43,324 bases of DNA from JAVBRA01 sp031548435 (GCA_031548435.1 JAVBRA010000024.1:1-43324), one strand, 5' to 3'. Shown: positions 7,578 to 17,284, counted from the first letter of the stretch. Numbers and translations are program-made. Notes: a model not told the origin generated them from the letters alone.

Positions 7578-7606
7578 GGTTTATATGGTTCATAATTATA
7601 AATTTG
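7575..7606 (+). promoter_or_regulatory. promoter of the tricorn-like protease gene
   Basis: TTTG 7575-7578 and the perfect -7 box TAAATTTG 7599-7606 are 20 bp apart. Start of transcription near 7613, leader about 28 nt. Confidence 0.85.
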
Positions 7607-7640
7607 TGTAGAATTAACCCTGAAACTAAAATAAATCGGA

Positions 7641-10600
7641 ATGAAAAAGAGACTTTTATCCCTGTTGCTGCTTGCTCCGCTGTTTTCCCATGCGGCCGAC
7701 GAGGCGAGGCTGCTGCGTTTTCCCGCCACCAACGGCCGTGTGATCGTGTTTACCTATGCCGGCGACCTGTACAGCGTGCCGGCGAGTGGCGGCATGGCTT
7801 CGCGCCTGACCTCGTCCGAGGGGTACGAGATGTTCCCGCGTTTTTCGCCCGACGGGTCGACGATCGCTTTCACCGGCCAGTACGACGGCAACACCGAGGT
7901 CTACACCATGCCCTGGGACGGCGGCGAACCGCTGCGCGTGACCTATACCGCCACCGTCGAGCGCGACGATCTGGGCGACCGCATGGGGCCCAACAACATC
8001 GTCATGGACTGGACGCCGGACGGCACGCAGATCGTTTATCGTTCCAAGCAACGCACCTCGGGTTTCGTGGGACTGCTCTTCACGGTCGATAAAAGGGGCG
8101 GGCTCTCCACCCCCATTCCGCTGCCCGAGGGGGGCTTCTGCTCATACGCTTCGGATGGAACCAAGCTGGCCTACAACCGGGTGTTCCGCGAGTTCCGCAC
8201 CTGGAAATACTACCAGGGCGGCATGGCCGACGACATCTGGATCTACGATTTCAAAACACAGAAGACGGTGAACGCCACCAACAATCCGGCGCAGGACATC
8301 ATCCCGATGTGGATCGGCGACGAGATCTTCTTTCTCTCCGACCGCGACCGCACCATGAACCTGTTCGTCTACAACACCCTGACCGGGGAGACAGGCAAAG
8401 TCACCGCTTTCACCGACTACGACATCAAATTCCCCAGCTGCCACGGTACCACCATTGTGTTCGAGAATGGCGGCTACATCTATAAATTCGATGCCAAAAC
8501 CAGGCGGTACGACAAGGTGAGCATCGCCCTTTCGTCCGACAACAGCTATGCCCGCAGCGAGATCAAGGACGGCTCGAAATACATCACCGCCGTCGACCTG
8601 TCGGCCGGAGGCGAACGGCTGTGCGTCACCACGCGCGGCGAGGTGTTCGACGTGCCGGTGAAACGGGGCGTGTCGCGCAACATCACCCGCAGCGCCGGGG
8701 CCAACGACCGCGGGGCCGTATGGTCGCCCGACAACAAACATGTCGCATATATCTCGGACGCCACGGGCGAAACCGAGGTCTATGTCTATGATACTCAGAG
8801 TGCCGAAACGAAGCAGCTGACCAAAGGCAACGATACCTATATCCTGTATCTCGAATGGTCGCCCGACTCCAAGTCCGTCCTCTACGCCGACCGCCGCAAC
8901 CGCGTCTGCGTGGTGGATGTGGCCACGGCGAAAGTCACCACGCTGGTCGAGGATGCATATGGCGTGCCGGGTGGCGTGGAGTTTTCGGCCGACGGCAAGT
9001 GGCTCACCTACACCCGCACGGCCAGCAACGATTTCAGCGTTGTTTATATCTATGACATCGCCGCCGGAAAAGAGTACGCCGTCACCGACAAGTGGTATAA
9101 ATCATCCAACCCGGTGTTCAGTTCCGACGGGAAATACCTGATCTTCACTTCGGCGCGCGATTTCAACCCCACCTACGGCTCGACCGAGTGGAACCATGTC
9201 TACAACAACATGAACGGGCTTTACATCGCACTGCTGAGCAACGACACCCCCTCGCCGTTCATGGGCACGGACGAACAACTGGCATTCAAGGGACAAGACA
9301 CCGAAAAAAAGAAAGAATCGGAAACAAGTGGAAATAAAGACGCCAAAATCGACCCGGCCGACTTCTCGTCACGCATCGTCCGCATTCCGTTGGGAGCAGC
9401 CTCGTACGGCAACTTCTACGGCAAGAACGACAAAATCTATTACACCCGCAACGGCTCGTCGTACCTCTACGACCTGAAGGCGCAGAAAGAAGAGTTGGTG
9501 GTCGAGGGCGGCAGCCTGCAGGCGCATCCCTGGTCGGACAAGGCGCTGGTGCGCAAGGACGGCAAATATTACGTCATCGACCTGCCTTCGGGCAAAGCCG
9601 GCCTGGGCGAGACGGTCGACCTGTCGAACATGGCCATCGCCACCGACTACTCGAAAGAGTGGCCCCAGATTTTCGACGAAGCGTGGCGCCACATGCGCGA
9701 CGGCTTCTACACCGACAACATGCACGGGGTCGACTGGCCGGCCATGAAGGCCAAGTACGCCGTGCTGCTGCCCTATGTCAAAAACCGCATGGACCTCAAC
9801 TATGTGATCGGCGAGATGATCGGCGAGCTCAACTGCGGCCACGCCTACATCGCCATGGGCGAGTACGACCGGCCGAAACGGATACAGACCGGACTGCTGG
9901 GGGCCGAGGTGTCGCGCGACGGCTCGGGATGTTTCCGCATCGAGAAGATATTGCCCGGGGCGTCGTGGAGCACGGCCCTGCGCTCGCCGCTCACTGAAGC
10001 CGGCCTGAACGTGAAAGAGGGAGACTACATCATCGCTGTCGACGGCATTCCGACCGACGGGGTCAAAGACTTTTTCTCATTGCTGGTGGGCAAAGCCGAC
10101 GTACCGACTGAGCTGACCGTCAATACGAAAGCGTCGGCTGCCGGTGCGCGCAAGATTGTCATCCGGCCTATCGCTTCCGAAGACCAGCTCTATCATTACA
10201 ACTGGGTGCAGGAGAACATCCGCAAGGTCGACCAGGCGTCGGGAGGGCGCATCGGCTACATTTACATTCCGGATATGGGCGTAGAGGGGCTGAACGAATT
10301 TGCCCGTTACTTCTACCCGCAGATCGACAAGGAGGGGCTCATCATCGACGACCGCGCCAACGGCGGAGGCAACGTTTCGCCCATGATCCTCGAACGGCTC
10401 GCGCGCGAGGCGTACCGCGCCACCATGCGCCGCGGCTCGGCCCGTGTGGGCACCATCCCCGACAGGACGCAGATCGGCCCCAAAGTGTGCCTGATCAACA
10501 AATACTCGGCCTCGGACGGCGACCTCTTCCCGTGGGGCTTCCGCGAGCTGGGGCTTGGAAAACTGATCGGCACCCGCACCTGGGGCGGCATTGTGGGCAT

Positions 10601-10853
10601 CACCTCGTCGCTGCCGTTCATCGACGGCACCACGCTCAGCGTGCCGTTCTACACCTCGTTCTCGATCCGCACCGGAGAGTGGATCATCGAAAATTACGGA
10701 GTGGCCCCCGATATCCAGGTCGACAACGATCCGGCCCGCGAGTGGAACGGGGAAGACCAGCAGCTCGACCGTGCCGTCGAAGAGGTGATGAACCAGCTCA
10801 AAGACCGCAAGCCCCTGCCGCCTGTTCCGGCCCCGAGGGATTTCTCGAAGTAG
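7641..10853 (+). CDS. tricorn-like S41 family protease with TolB-type propeller (1070 aa)
   Basis: A signal peptide (MKKRLLSLLLLAPLFSHA) precedes WD40/TolB-like beta-propeller repeats (recurring FSPDGSTIAFT, WSPDNKHVAYIS, WSPDSKSVLYAD, residues about 25-520), a low-complexity linker rich in K/E near 550-570, then the protease half: a C1-like helical region, a PDZ-like domain near 755-830, and the S41 catalytic domain. The catalytic serine lies in YSASDGD (S958, D959); the histidine is in NCGHAY (H734); a C-terminal WIIENYGVAPD carries the likely glutamate. This is the domain order of tricorn protease homologues that degrade peptides. The export signal places it in the periplasm. It is monocistronic between its own promoter and a strong terminator. 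Confidence 0.93.
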   Translation: MKKRLLSLLLLAPLFSHAADEARLLRFPATNGRVIVFTYAGDLYSVPASGGMASRLTSSEGYEMFPRFSPDGSTIAFTGQYDGNTEVYTMPWDGGEPLRVTYTATVERDDLGDRMGPNNIVMDWTPDGTQIVYRSKQRTSGFVGLLFTVDKRGGLSTPIPLPEGGFCSYASDGTKLAYNRVFREFRTWKYYQGGMADDIWIYDFKTQKTVNATNNPAQDIIPMWIGDEIFFLSDRDRTMNLFVYNTLTGETGKVTAFTDYDIKFPSCHGTTIVFENGGYIYKFDAKTRRYDKVSIALSSDNSYARSEIKDGSKYITAVDLSAGGERLCVTTRGEVFDVPVKRGVSRNITRSAGANDRGAVWSPDNKHVAYISDATGETEVYVYDTQSAETKQLTKGNDTYILYLEWSPDSKSVLYADRRNRVCVVDVATAKVTTLVEDAYGVPGGVEFSADGKWLTYTRTASNDFSVVYIYDIAAGKEYAVTDKWYKSSNPVFSSDGKYLIFTSARDFNPTYGSTEWNHVYNNMNGLYIALLSNDTPSPFMGTDEQLAFKGQDTEKKKESETSGNKDAKIDPADFSSRIVRIPLGAASYGNFYGKNDKIYYTRNGSSYLYDLKAQKEELVVEGGSLQAHPWSDKALVRKDGKYYVIDLPSGKAGLGETVDLSNMAIATDYSKEWPQIFDEAWRHMRDGFYTDNMHGVDWPAMKAKYAVLLPYVKNRMDLNYVIGEMIGELNCGHAYIAMGEYDRPKRIQTGLLGAEVSRDGSGCFRIEKILPGASWSTALRSPLTEAGLNVKEGDYIIAVDGIPTDGVKDFFSLLVGKADVPTELTVNTKASAAGARKIVIRPIASEDQLYHYNWVQENIRKVDQASGGRIGYIYIPDMGVEGLNEFARYFYPQIDKEGLIIDDRANGGGNVSPMILERLAREAYRATMRRGSARVGTIPDRTQIGPKVCLINKYSASDGDLFPWGFRELGLGKLIGTRTWGGIVGITSSLPFIDGTTLSVPFYTSFSIRTGEWIIENYGVAPDIQVDNDPAREWNGEDQQLDRAVEEVMNQLKDRKPLPPVPAPRDFSK

Positions 10854-10878
10854 CGCCCGGGTGGCTTGTTGCCAGCAG

Positions 10879-10925
10879 CCTCCTTTCGCTTCCGGGTATT
10901 ACCCCAAGCGAAAGGAGGTTTATTT
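10879..10925 (+). terminator. terminator of the protease gene
   Basis: A 13-bp stem, CCTCCTTTCGCTT (10879-10891) with AAGCGAAAGGAGG (10906-10918), has a 14-nt loop and is followed by TTTATTT. Confidence 0.85.
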
Positions 10926-11010
10926 GGCCCCTGCCCCCCGAGATACCCTTTAAGCGATCGTTTGGCCCCCCCTTCGAAATTTTCCTGCTAAATATTATCG
11001 GGATCAAAAA

Positions 11011-11040
11011 TTGCAGATTGCCGTTTTTTTCATACCTTTA
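11011..11040 (+). promoter_or_regulatory. promoter of the efflux operon
   Basis: TTG 11011-11013 and TACCTTTA 11033-11040 (one mismatch to TAnnTTTG) have the right 19-bp spacing and lie 22 bp before the adaptor start. Confidence 0.6.
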
Positions 11041-11062
11041 GATCAATTTTAGCCCCAGAACT

Positions 11063-12145
11063 ATGAACAGAAGAACAAGGATAACACTTATCTGTGTTAT
11101 CGTTTTGCTTGTGGCCGGCATGGCTCTCTATCCCTCCGTCCGCAAAAAGATCGCCGCCAAAAAGGCCGCTACGGCCACTTCCGCTCCTGCTCCCAAACAG
11201 GGGCGTCCGCTGAACATCAACGCGCAAATCCTGACCAAAGGGCCGCTGAGCGATGCCGCCCGGGGGCTCGGCGTGCTGATGCCCGACGAAGAGGTCGACC
11301 TGTCGTTCGAGACTTCGGGCAAAATCACCGCCATTTATTTCAAAGACGGCGTCTACGTCAAGAAAGGGACGCTGCTGGCCAAGGTCAACGACAACATCCT
11401 GCAAGCCGAACTGAAAAAGCTGGAAACGCAGGTGCCGCTGGCCAAAGACCGCGTCTACCGCCAGGGAGCGCTGCTTGAAAAAGACGCCGTGAGCCAGGAG
11501 GCGTTCGAACAGGTGACCACCGAACTCGACAAACTCAACGCCGACATCGAACTGGTCAGGGCCCGCATCGCCCAAACCGAACTGCGCGCCCCGTTCGACG
11601 GCATGATCGGCCTGCGGCAGGTGAGCGAGGGGATGTACGCCACCCCCAGCACGGTGGTCGTCAAGCTGACGAAGATCTCGCCGCTGAAGGTCGATTTCTC
11701 GGTCAACGAGCGCTATGTCAACCGCATCGGCCCGGGTACGAACATCACTTTCACTATCCAGGACGACCTCAACACCTATAAAGCGTCGATCTACGCCGTC
11801 GAATCGAAGGTCGACCCCGAAACCCACTCGCTCCAGGCGCGGGCCACCTATCCCAATCCGGGCGGCAGGCTCAAACCGGGGATGTACGCCGCCATTAACA
11901 TCAAAATCAGTGAGATACATGACGCCCTGGTGCTTCCCAACGAGGCGGTGATCGCCGAAATGGGGCGCGACATCGTTTTTCTTTACAAGAGCGGCAAGGC
12001 GAAGCAGACGGTTATCACCAAAGGGCTGCGTACCGAGGTGCGGGTGCAAGCCCTGTCGGGCGTCAGCGCGGGCGACACGCTCATCACCACCGGTGTGATG
12101 CAGTTGCGCGACGGCATGGCCGTGACCATCGACAACATCGAATAA
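11063..12145 (+). CDS. RND efflux periplasmic adaptor, MexE/AcrA-like (360 aa)
   Basis: It is the membrane-fusion subunit bridging the inner-membrane RND pump and the TolC channel. An uncleaved N-terminal helix (TLICVIVLLVAGMALY) anchors it. Downstream are the lipoyl half-domain (SFETSGKITAIYFKDGVYVKKGTLLAKV, residues about 75-110), an alpha-helical hairpin rich in K/E/L (about 112-175), the second lipoyl half with AQTELRAPFDGMIGLRQVSEG, and the beta-barrel/membrane-proximal domain ending MQLRDGMAVTIDNIE. The length is normal. It is first in a four-gene operon with the pump, an acetyltransferase and TolC. No regulator gene is adjacent. Confidence 0.95.
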   Translation: MNRRTRITLICVIVLLVAGMALYPSVRKKIAAKKAATATSAPAPKQGRPLNINAQILTKGPLSDAARGLGVLMPDEEVDLSFETSGKITAIYFKDGVYVKKGTLLAKVNDNILQAELKKLETQVPLAKDRVYRQGALLEKDAVSQEAFEQVTTELDKLNADIELVRARIAQTELRAPFDGMIGLRQVSEGMYATPSTVVVKLTKISPLKVDFSVNERYVNRIGPGTNITFTIQDDLNTYKASIYAVESKVDPETHSLQARATYPNPGGRLKPGMYAAINIKISEIHDALVLPNEAVIAEMGRDIVFLYKSGKAKQTVITKGLRTEVRVQALSGVSAGDTLITTGVMQLRDGMAVTIDNIE

Positions 12146-12158
12146 GTAAGAGGAGCGC

Positions 12159-12180
12159 CGCCGGCCGGTTCCGGCCGGCG
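12159..12180 (+). promoter_or_regulatory. intercistronic GC hairpin between adaptor and pump genes
   Basis: CGCCGGCCGG (12159-12168) is a perfect inverted repeat of CCGGCCGGCG (12171-12180), with TT between. There is no U-tract, so it is not a classical terminator; it may be an mRNA-stability or processing element. Confidence 0.65.
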
Positions 12181-12199
12181 ATAAATATCAAGACAGATC

Positions 12200-15100
12200 A
12201 TGAATATTTCCGAATTAAGCATCAAACGGCCGGTACTGTCGACGGTGTTCATCCTGATCATCTTCCTGATGGGGATCATCGGTTATACGTATCTGGGCGT
12301 CAGGGAGTACCCCAACGTCGACAACCCGATCATCAGCGTCAGCGTGTCGTATCCCGGGGCCAATGCCGAGGTGATCGAAAGCCAGATCACCGAGCCGCTT
12401 GAGCAGAACATCAACGGCATTCCCGGCATCCGGTCGCTGAGCAGTTCCAGCAGCCAGGGGTCGAGCCGCATCACGGTCGAATTCGAGCTGGGGGTCGACA
12501 TGGAAACGGCGGCTAACGACGTGCGCGACAAAGTTTCGCGGGCGCAGCGCTACCTGCCGCGCGACGTCGATCCGCCCACCATCTCCAAGGCCGACGCCGA
12601 CGCCAACCCCATCATCCAGATCACGGTCGAGAGCGACAAGCGGTCGCTGCTGGAGCTGAGCGAAATCGCCGACCTGACCATCAAAGAACAACTGCAAACC
12701 ATCTCGAACGTCAGCGCCGTGGAGATCTGGGGCGAAAAGCGTTACGCCATGCGCCTGTGGCTCGACCCGGTAAAACTGGCCGCCTACAACCTCACGCCCA
12801 TCGACGTACGCAACGCCATCGACCGCGAGAACGTGGAGCTGCCCTCGGGCAACATCGAGGGCGACCGCATTTCGCTGTCGTTGCGCACGCTGGGGTTGAT
12901 GGAGACGCCCGAGGAGTTCAACAACCTGATCATCAAACAGGTCGATGGCCGGGCGATCCGTTTCCGCGACGTGGGCGTGGCCGAGCTGGGCCCCGAAGAC
13001 ATGCGCGGCATCATGAAAAAAAACGGTGTGCCGATGGTGAGCGTGTCGGTGATCCCGCAGCCGGGGGCCAACCAGATCAACATCTCGGACGAGGTGGCCC
13101 TGCGCGTGCAGCAGATCCAGAAAGACCTGCCGGAGGACGTGCGGCTGGACATCGTTTCGGACAACACCCGCTTCGTGCGCGCGTCTATTAAAGAGGTGCA
13201 GGAGACCATATACATCGCCTTTGCGCTGGTGGTGCTGATCATTTTCCTGTTTCTGCGCGACTGGCGGGTGACGCTGGTGCCGTGCGTGGTGATCCCTGTG
13301 TCGCTGGTGGGGGCGTTCTTTGTGATGTACCTTGCGGGCTTCTCGATCAACGTGCTGTCGATGCTGGCCGTGGTGCTGGCCGTAGGGCTGGTGGTCGACG
13401 ACGCCATTGTGATGACCGAGAACATCTATGTGCGCATCGAGCGGGGCATGACCCCCAGGGAAGCCGGCATCGAAGGGGCGAAAGAGATCTTCTTTGCCGT
13501 GGTGTCGACCACCATCACGCTGGTGGCGGTGTTCTTTCCCATCATCTTCCTGCGGGGGATGACCGGCAAGCTGTTTATGGAGTTCAGCATCGTGGTGTCG
13601 GGGGCGGTGATGATCTCGGCTTTCGTGGCCCTGACCTTCACCCCCATGCTGGCCACCAAGTTGCTCAAACGCAGAGAAAAGCACAACTGGTTCTATCGTA
13701 CCACCGAACCTTTTTTCGAAGGAATGAACCGGTTCTACGGCAAATGGCTCGCCTATTTCGTGGGGCATAAATACCTGGCATGGCCGGTTTTTGCCGTCGT
13801 CGTGTTTTCCATCTTCCTGTTGTGGAAAAAGCTCCCGGCCGAGATGGCGCCGATGGAAGACCGCTCGCAGATCAGCATCAGCGTCTCGGGGCCCGAGGGA
13901 GCCACGTTCGAGTTTTTCCGCGATTACACCGAAAACATCTCGTATATTGCCGACTCGGTGGCCTGGGAGCGCGAAACCGACATGATGATGATCCGTTCGG
14001 GCCGCAGCTTCGTCAACCTGCTGCTGCCCGACATCCGCAACCGCGAGCGCAGCCAGATGGAGATCGCCGACGCCCTGTCGGATGCCGTGCGCACCCAAAC
14101 CCAGGCGCGCGCGTTCGTGCAGCAGCAAACCACGTTCGGGTCGCGCCGCGGGGGGATGCCGGTGCAATATGTGTTGCAGGCGCCCAACCTCGAAAAGTTG
14201 CAGGAGTTCATCCCCCTGTTCATGGACAAGGTGAACGCCAGCGACATGTTCTCGATGTCGGACGTCAATCTCAAATTCACCAAACCCGAAATGCAGATCG
14301 AGATCGACCGCGACAAGGCCGGCCTGCTGGGGGTCAGCACGCGCGACATCGGCCAGACGCTCCAGTACGGGCTCAGCGGCCAGCGCATGGGATACTTCTA
14401 CATGAACGGCAAGCAATACCAGATACTGGGCGAGATCAACCGCCAGCAGCGCAACAAACCGGCCGACATCAAGTCGATTTACGTTCGCAACAGCAAGGGG
14501 CAGATGATCCAGCTCGACAATCTGGTCGATTTGCGCGAGAGCGTCGCGCCGCCCCAACTGTACCGCTACAACCGCTTCAACGCCGCCACCGTGTCGGCCG
14601 GACTGGCGCCGGGGGTCACCCTGGGGCAGGGGCTCGACGAGATGGACCGCATAGCCAGGGAAACGCTCGACGAAACGTTCCGCACGGCGCTCTCGGGCGA
14701 CTCGAAAGAGTTCCGCGAGAGTTCGTCAAGCCTGATGTTCGCCTTCGTGCTGGCGCTGGTGCTGATCTTTTTGATCCTGGCCGCCCAGTTCGAGAGTTTC
14801 AAAGATCCGTTCGTGATCATGTTCACCGTGCCGCTGGCGGTGGCCGGGGCGTTGGTGTTCATGTATTTCGGCGGGGTGACGATGAACATTTTCAGCCAGA
14901 TCGGGATCATCATGCTCATCGGGCTGGTGGCCAAGAACGGCATTCTGATCGTGGAGTTCGCCAACCAGCGCCAGGAGTCGGGCATGAGCAAGGCCGAGGC
15001 CATCCACAGCGCCTCGGTGCAACGCCTGCGCCCCATTCTGATGACCAGCTTCTCTACCGTGCTGGGACTGCTGCCGCTGGCCTTCGCCTCGGGCGAGGGG

Positions 15101-15232
15101 GCGCACGGGCGCGTTGCCATGGGAGTGGCCGTGATCGGGGGGATGGTGGTGTCGACCTTCCTGACCATGTTCATGGTTCCGGCCATGTACGCCTATATCT
15201 CCACCGACCGGGCAAAGAGGGAAAAGAGATAA
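12200..15232 (+). CDS. RND (HAE-1 family) multidrug efflux transporter, AcrB/MexF-like (1010 aa)
   Basis: This is the inner-membrane, proton-driven pump. The first TM helix follows SELSIKRPVLSTVFILIIF; the periplasmic docking and porter domains follow; the TM4 proton relay pair is in GLVVDDAIVMTENIY (D400, D401); a second TM block begins near residue 840 (SSLMFAFVLALVLIFLILAAQF) with GLVAKNGILIVEFANQ and the TSFSTVLGLLPLAFASGEGA region. Two large periplasmic loops and about 12 TM helices match the family; 1010 residues is at the short end (usual about 1030-1050). Substrates are hydrophobic compounds or bile acids by analogy only. The stop is 3 bp before the next start, so translation is probably coupled. 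Confidence 0.97.
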   Translation: MNISELSIKRPVLSTVFILIIFLMGIIGYTYLGVREYPNVDNPIISVSVSYPGANAEVIESQITEPLEQNINGIPGIRSLSSSSSQGSSRITVEFELGVDMETAANDVRDKVSRAQRYLPRDVDPPTISKADADANPIIQITVESDKRSLLELSEIADLTIKEQLQTISNVSAVEIWGEKRYAMRLWLDPVKLAAYNLTPIDVRNAIDRENVELPSGNIEGDRISLSLRTLGLMETPEEFNNLIIKQVDGRAIRFRDVGVAELGPEDMRGIMKKNGVPMVSVSVIPQPGANQINISDEVALRVQQIQKDLPEDVRLDIVSDNTRFVRASIKEVQETIYIAFALVVLIIFLFLRDWRVTLVPCVVIPVSLVGAFFVMYLAGFSINVLSMLAVVLAVGLVVDDAIVMTENIYVRIERGMTPREAGIEGAKEIFFAVVSTTITLVAVFFPIIFLRGMTGKLFMEFSIVVSGAVMISAFVALTFTPMLATKLLKRREKHNWFYRTTEPFFEGMNRFYGKWLAYFVGHKYLAWPVFAVVVFSIFLLWKKLPAEMAPMEDRSQISISVSGPEGATFEFFRDYTENISYIADSVAWERETDMMMIRSGRSFVNLLLPDIRNRERSQMEIADALSDAVRTQTQARAFVQQQTTFGSRRGGMPVQYVLQAPNLEKLQEFIPLFMDKVNASDMFSMSDVNLKFTKPEMQIEIDRDKAGLLGVSTRDIGQTLQYGLSGQRMGYFYMNGKQYQILGEINRQQRNKPADIKSIYVRNSKGQMIQLDNLVDLRESVAPPQLYRYNRFNAATVSAGLAPGVTLGQGLDEMDRIARETLDETFRTALSGDSKEFRESSSSLMFAFVLALVLIFLILAAQFESFKDPFVIMFTVPLAVAGALVFMYFGGVTMNIFSQIGIIMLIGLVAKNGILIVEFANQRQESGMSKAEAIHSASVQRLRPILMTSFSTVLGLLPLAFASGEGAHGRVAMGVAVIGGMVVSTFLTMFMVPAMYAYISTDRAKREKR

Positions 15233-15235
15233 CCG

Positions 15236-15793
15236 ATGAAGAGCGAAAAAGAAAAAATGATCGCAGGGGAGCCATACTCCGCCGCCGACAACGAACTCCG
15301 GGCCGAATTCAGAAAGGCCAAGAAGTTGCTGAAAAAATTCAACGACCGGGGGTTTACGAAAATAGGCGGCAATTACCGGCTGCTGAAAAAACTGCTGCCC
15401 AACGCCCCGTCCGACCTGTTGGTGCAACCCCCGTTCTATTGCGACTACGGGTATAACATTTATTGCGGGAACAACGTCTATTTCAACACCCATTGCGTGG
15501 TGTTGGATTGTGCGTCCGTCACCATAGGCTCCAACACGCTGTTCGCCCCCAACGTGCAGATCTATACCGCCACCCATCCGCTCGACCACAGGCTCCGCCG
15601 GGAAGGGGTGGAAATGGCCGAACCCGTGGCCATCGGCGACGATTGCTGGATCGGGGGCGGTGCGGTCATCTGTCCCGGGGTGACCATCGGCAACCGTTGC
15701 GTCGTGGCCGCCGGAGCGGTAGTGGCCGCAGATGTGCCGGACGACTCGCTCGTGGCGGGTATTCCTGCCCGTGTGATAAAAAAACTGGATTGA
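15236..15793 (+). CDS. hexapeptide-repeat sugar O-acetyltransferase, Maa/LacA-like (185 aa)
   Basis: It transfers acetyl from acetyl-CoA to a sugar hydroxyl. An N-terminal helical cap (KEKMIAGEPYSAADNEL) is the Mac domain of maltose/galactoside acetyltransferases; the rest is a left-handed beta-helix of hexapeptide repeats. The catalytic histidine sits in IYTATHPLD (H114), and GDDCWIGGGAVICPGVTIG and VAAGAVV are typical coil turns. Length fits the family. It lies between an RND pump (3 bp upstream) and a TolC gene (21 bp downstream), an unusual place for a cytosolic sugar acetyltransferase; a role in acetylating a pump substrate is possible but unproven. Confidence 0.92.
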   Translation: MKSEKEKMIAGEPYSAADNELRAEFRKAKKLLKKFNDRGFTKIGGNYRLLKKLLPNAPSDLLVQPPFYCDYGYNIYCGNNVYFNTHCVVLDCASVTIGSNTLFAPNVQIYTATHPLDHRLRREGVEMAEPVAIGDDCWIGGGAVICPGVTIGNRCVVAAGAVVAADVPDDSLVAGIPARVIKKLD

Positions 15794-15814
15794 CCTTAAC
15801 CGACCGATCAGCCA

Positions 15815-17134
15815 ATGAAAAGAATACTCATTGTACTGTCGCTCTTCATGCCGGGGATCACGGCTGCAGCGCAGAATATCATCAGCCTCCGGGAATGCCT
15901 CGAAACAGGGCTCGAACGCAACTACCAGCTGCGCATGGTGCGCAACGACGAGCAAATCGCCTCGAACAACGCCACCATCGGCAACGCAGGCTACCTGCCC
16001 ACGCTGGGGCTCAACGCGGGCTATTCCGAGACCGTCAACAACACCGACCAGTGGCCCTCGGACGGAAGCGCCACCATCAGCAGGGACGGCATCCGCAACC
16101 GAACGGCCAACTACTCCGTGGGGCTCAACTGGACGTTGTTCGACGGCTTCCGGGTCGAGACCACCTACGACCGGCTCAGGGAACTCGAAACACTGGGCGA
16201 ACTGAACACCCGCCTGACCGTGGAGGATTTCATCGCCAATCTGGCGGCCGAATACCACTATTACATCCAGCAGAACCTGCTGCTCAAGAACTACCGTTAC
16301 GCCCTTGACCTTTCGCGCGAGAGGATGCGCATCGTCGAGGCGCATTACACGATCGGCTCCAAGTCGCGGCTCGACCTGCAGCAGGCGCGCGTCGACCTGA
16401 ACGCCGACAGCTCGGCCCTGGTGCGCCAGTACGAAGTGGTGCACACCTCGCGCATCCGCCTCAACCGGCTCATGGCCCTGGACAATGTCGACGCCCCGCT
16501 GGCCGCCCCCGATTCGATCATCCTCCACGAAGTGATGCTCGACAAAAACGACCTGACCGAGCGGATGATAAAAGAAAACACCTCGCTGCTCATCTTCCGG
16601 AAAAACCACACCATCAGCGAGCTCGACTACAAGCTGGCCAAAAGCCGGAACTACCCTTACATCCGCATCAACGGCGGATACGGCAACACCAACAACTACT
16701 ACGGCTCGGGCACCTACGACCGGCAGCGCACCATGGGCTTCAACTACGGAGCCACGCTCTCGTTCGACCTGTTCGACGGCACGAACCGCACCCGCGAGCA
16801 GAAGAATGCCCGGCTGGCGATCGACAACCGCGAACTCGCCCTGGAGGAACAGGAGTTGATGCTTCGGGCCGAACTGTCCAATATCTGGATGGCCTACCGG
16901 AACAACCTCGAACTGATGGGCCTTGAGCTGCAAAACCGCGAAACCGCACGCGACAATTACGACATTGCCATCGAACGCTACAAACTGGGCACCCTCTCGG
17001 GCATCGAACTGCGCGAGGCCCAGACCAGTCTGCTCAGCGCCGAAGAGCGACTGTTGCGGGCCGAATACAACACCAAGTTGTGCGAGATCTCGCTCAGGCA
17101 GATCAGCGGCCAGGTGACGGACTACCTCCAGTAG
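15815..17134 (+). CDS. TolC-family outer-membrane efflux protein (439 aa)
   Basis: It is the outer-membrane exit duct of the tripartite pump. A signal peptide (MKRILIVLSLFMPGITAAAQN) is followed by two repeated OEP domains: LRECLETGLERNYQLR starts the first helical hairpin, and the second half repeats the pattern near EKNARLAIDNRELALEEQELML and NYDIAIERYKLGTLSGIELREAQ. Long alternating helices rich in A/E/L/R match the alpha-barrel. It is the last gene of the operon and ends 13 bp before a 40-bp perfect palindrome. Confidence 0.95.
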   Translation: MKRILIVLSLFMPGITAAAQNIISLRECLETGLERNYQLRMVRNDEQIASNNATIGNAGYLPTLGLNAGYSETVNNTDQWPSDGSATISRDGIRNRTANYSVGLNWTLFDGFRVETTYDRLRELETLGELNTRLTVEDFIANLAAEYHYYIQQNLLLKNYRYALDLSRERMRIVEAHYTIGSKSRLDLQQARVDLNADSSALVRQYEVVHTSRIRLNRLMALDNVDAPLAAPDSIILHEVMLDKNDLTERMIKENTSLLIFRKNHTISELDYKLAKSRNYPYIRINGGYGNTNNYYGSGTYDRQRTMGFNYGATLSFDLFDGTNRTREQKNARLAIDNRELALEEQELMLRAELSNIWMAYRNNLELMGLELQNRETARDNYDIAIERYKLGTLSGIELREAQTSLLSAEERLLRAEYNTKLCEISLRQISGQVTDYLQ

Positions 17135-17147
17135 TTCCGGGTGGCGG

Positions 17148-17187
17148 CGGTGCGGGGCGGCGCTTTTAAAAGCGCCGCCCCGCACCG
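17148..17187. terminator. terminator-like 40-bp perfect palindrome
   Basis: The 20 bases beginning CGGTGCGGGG are the exact reverse complement of the next 20, so the whole 40 bp folds on itself with TTTTAAAA at the tip. No clean U-tract follows (TTGAGCCTCTTTTT); it probably ends the efflux operon in either direction. Confidence 0.75.
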
Positions 17188-17284
17188 TTGAGCCTCTTTT
17201 TCCCAAATAAACACGCTTCCGTCTCACAAAAAACGCGCCGTTTCCGTTCGTTGGTCGATCCAAACGCGGCGTTCGTCTATTTTA

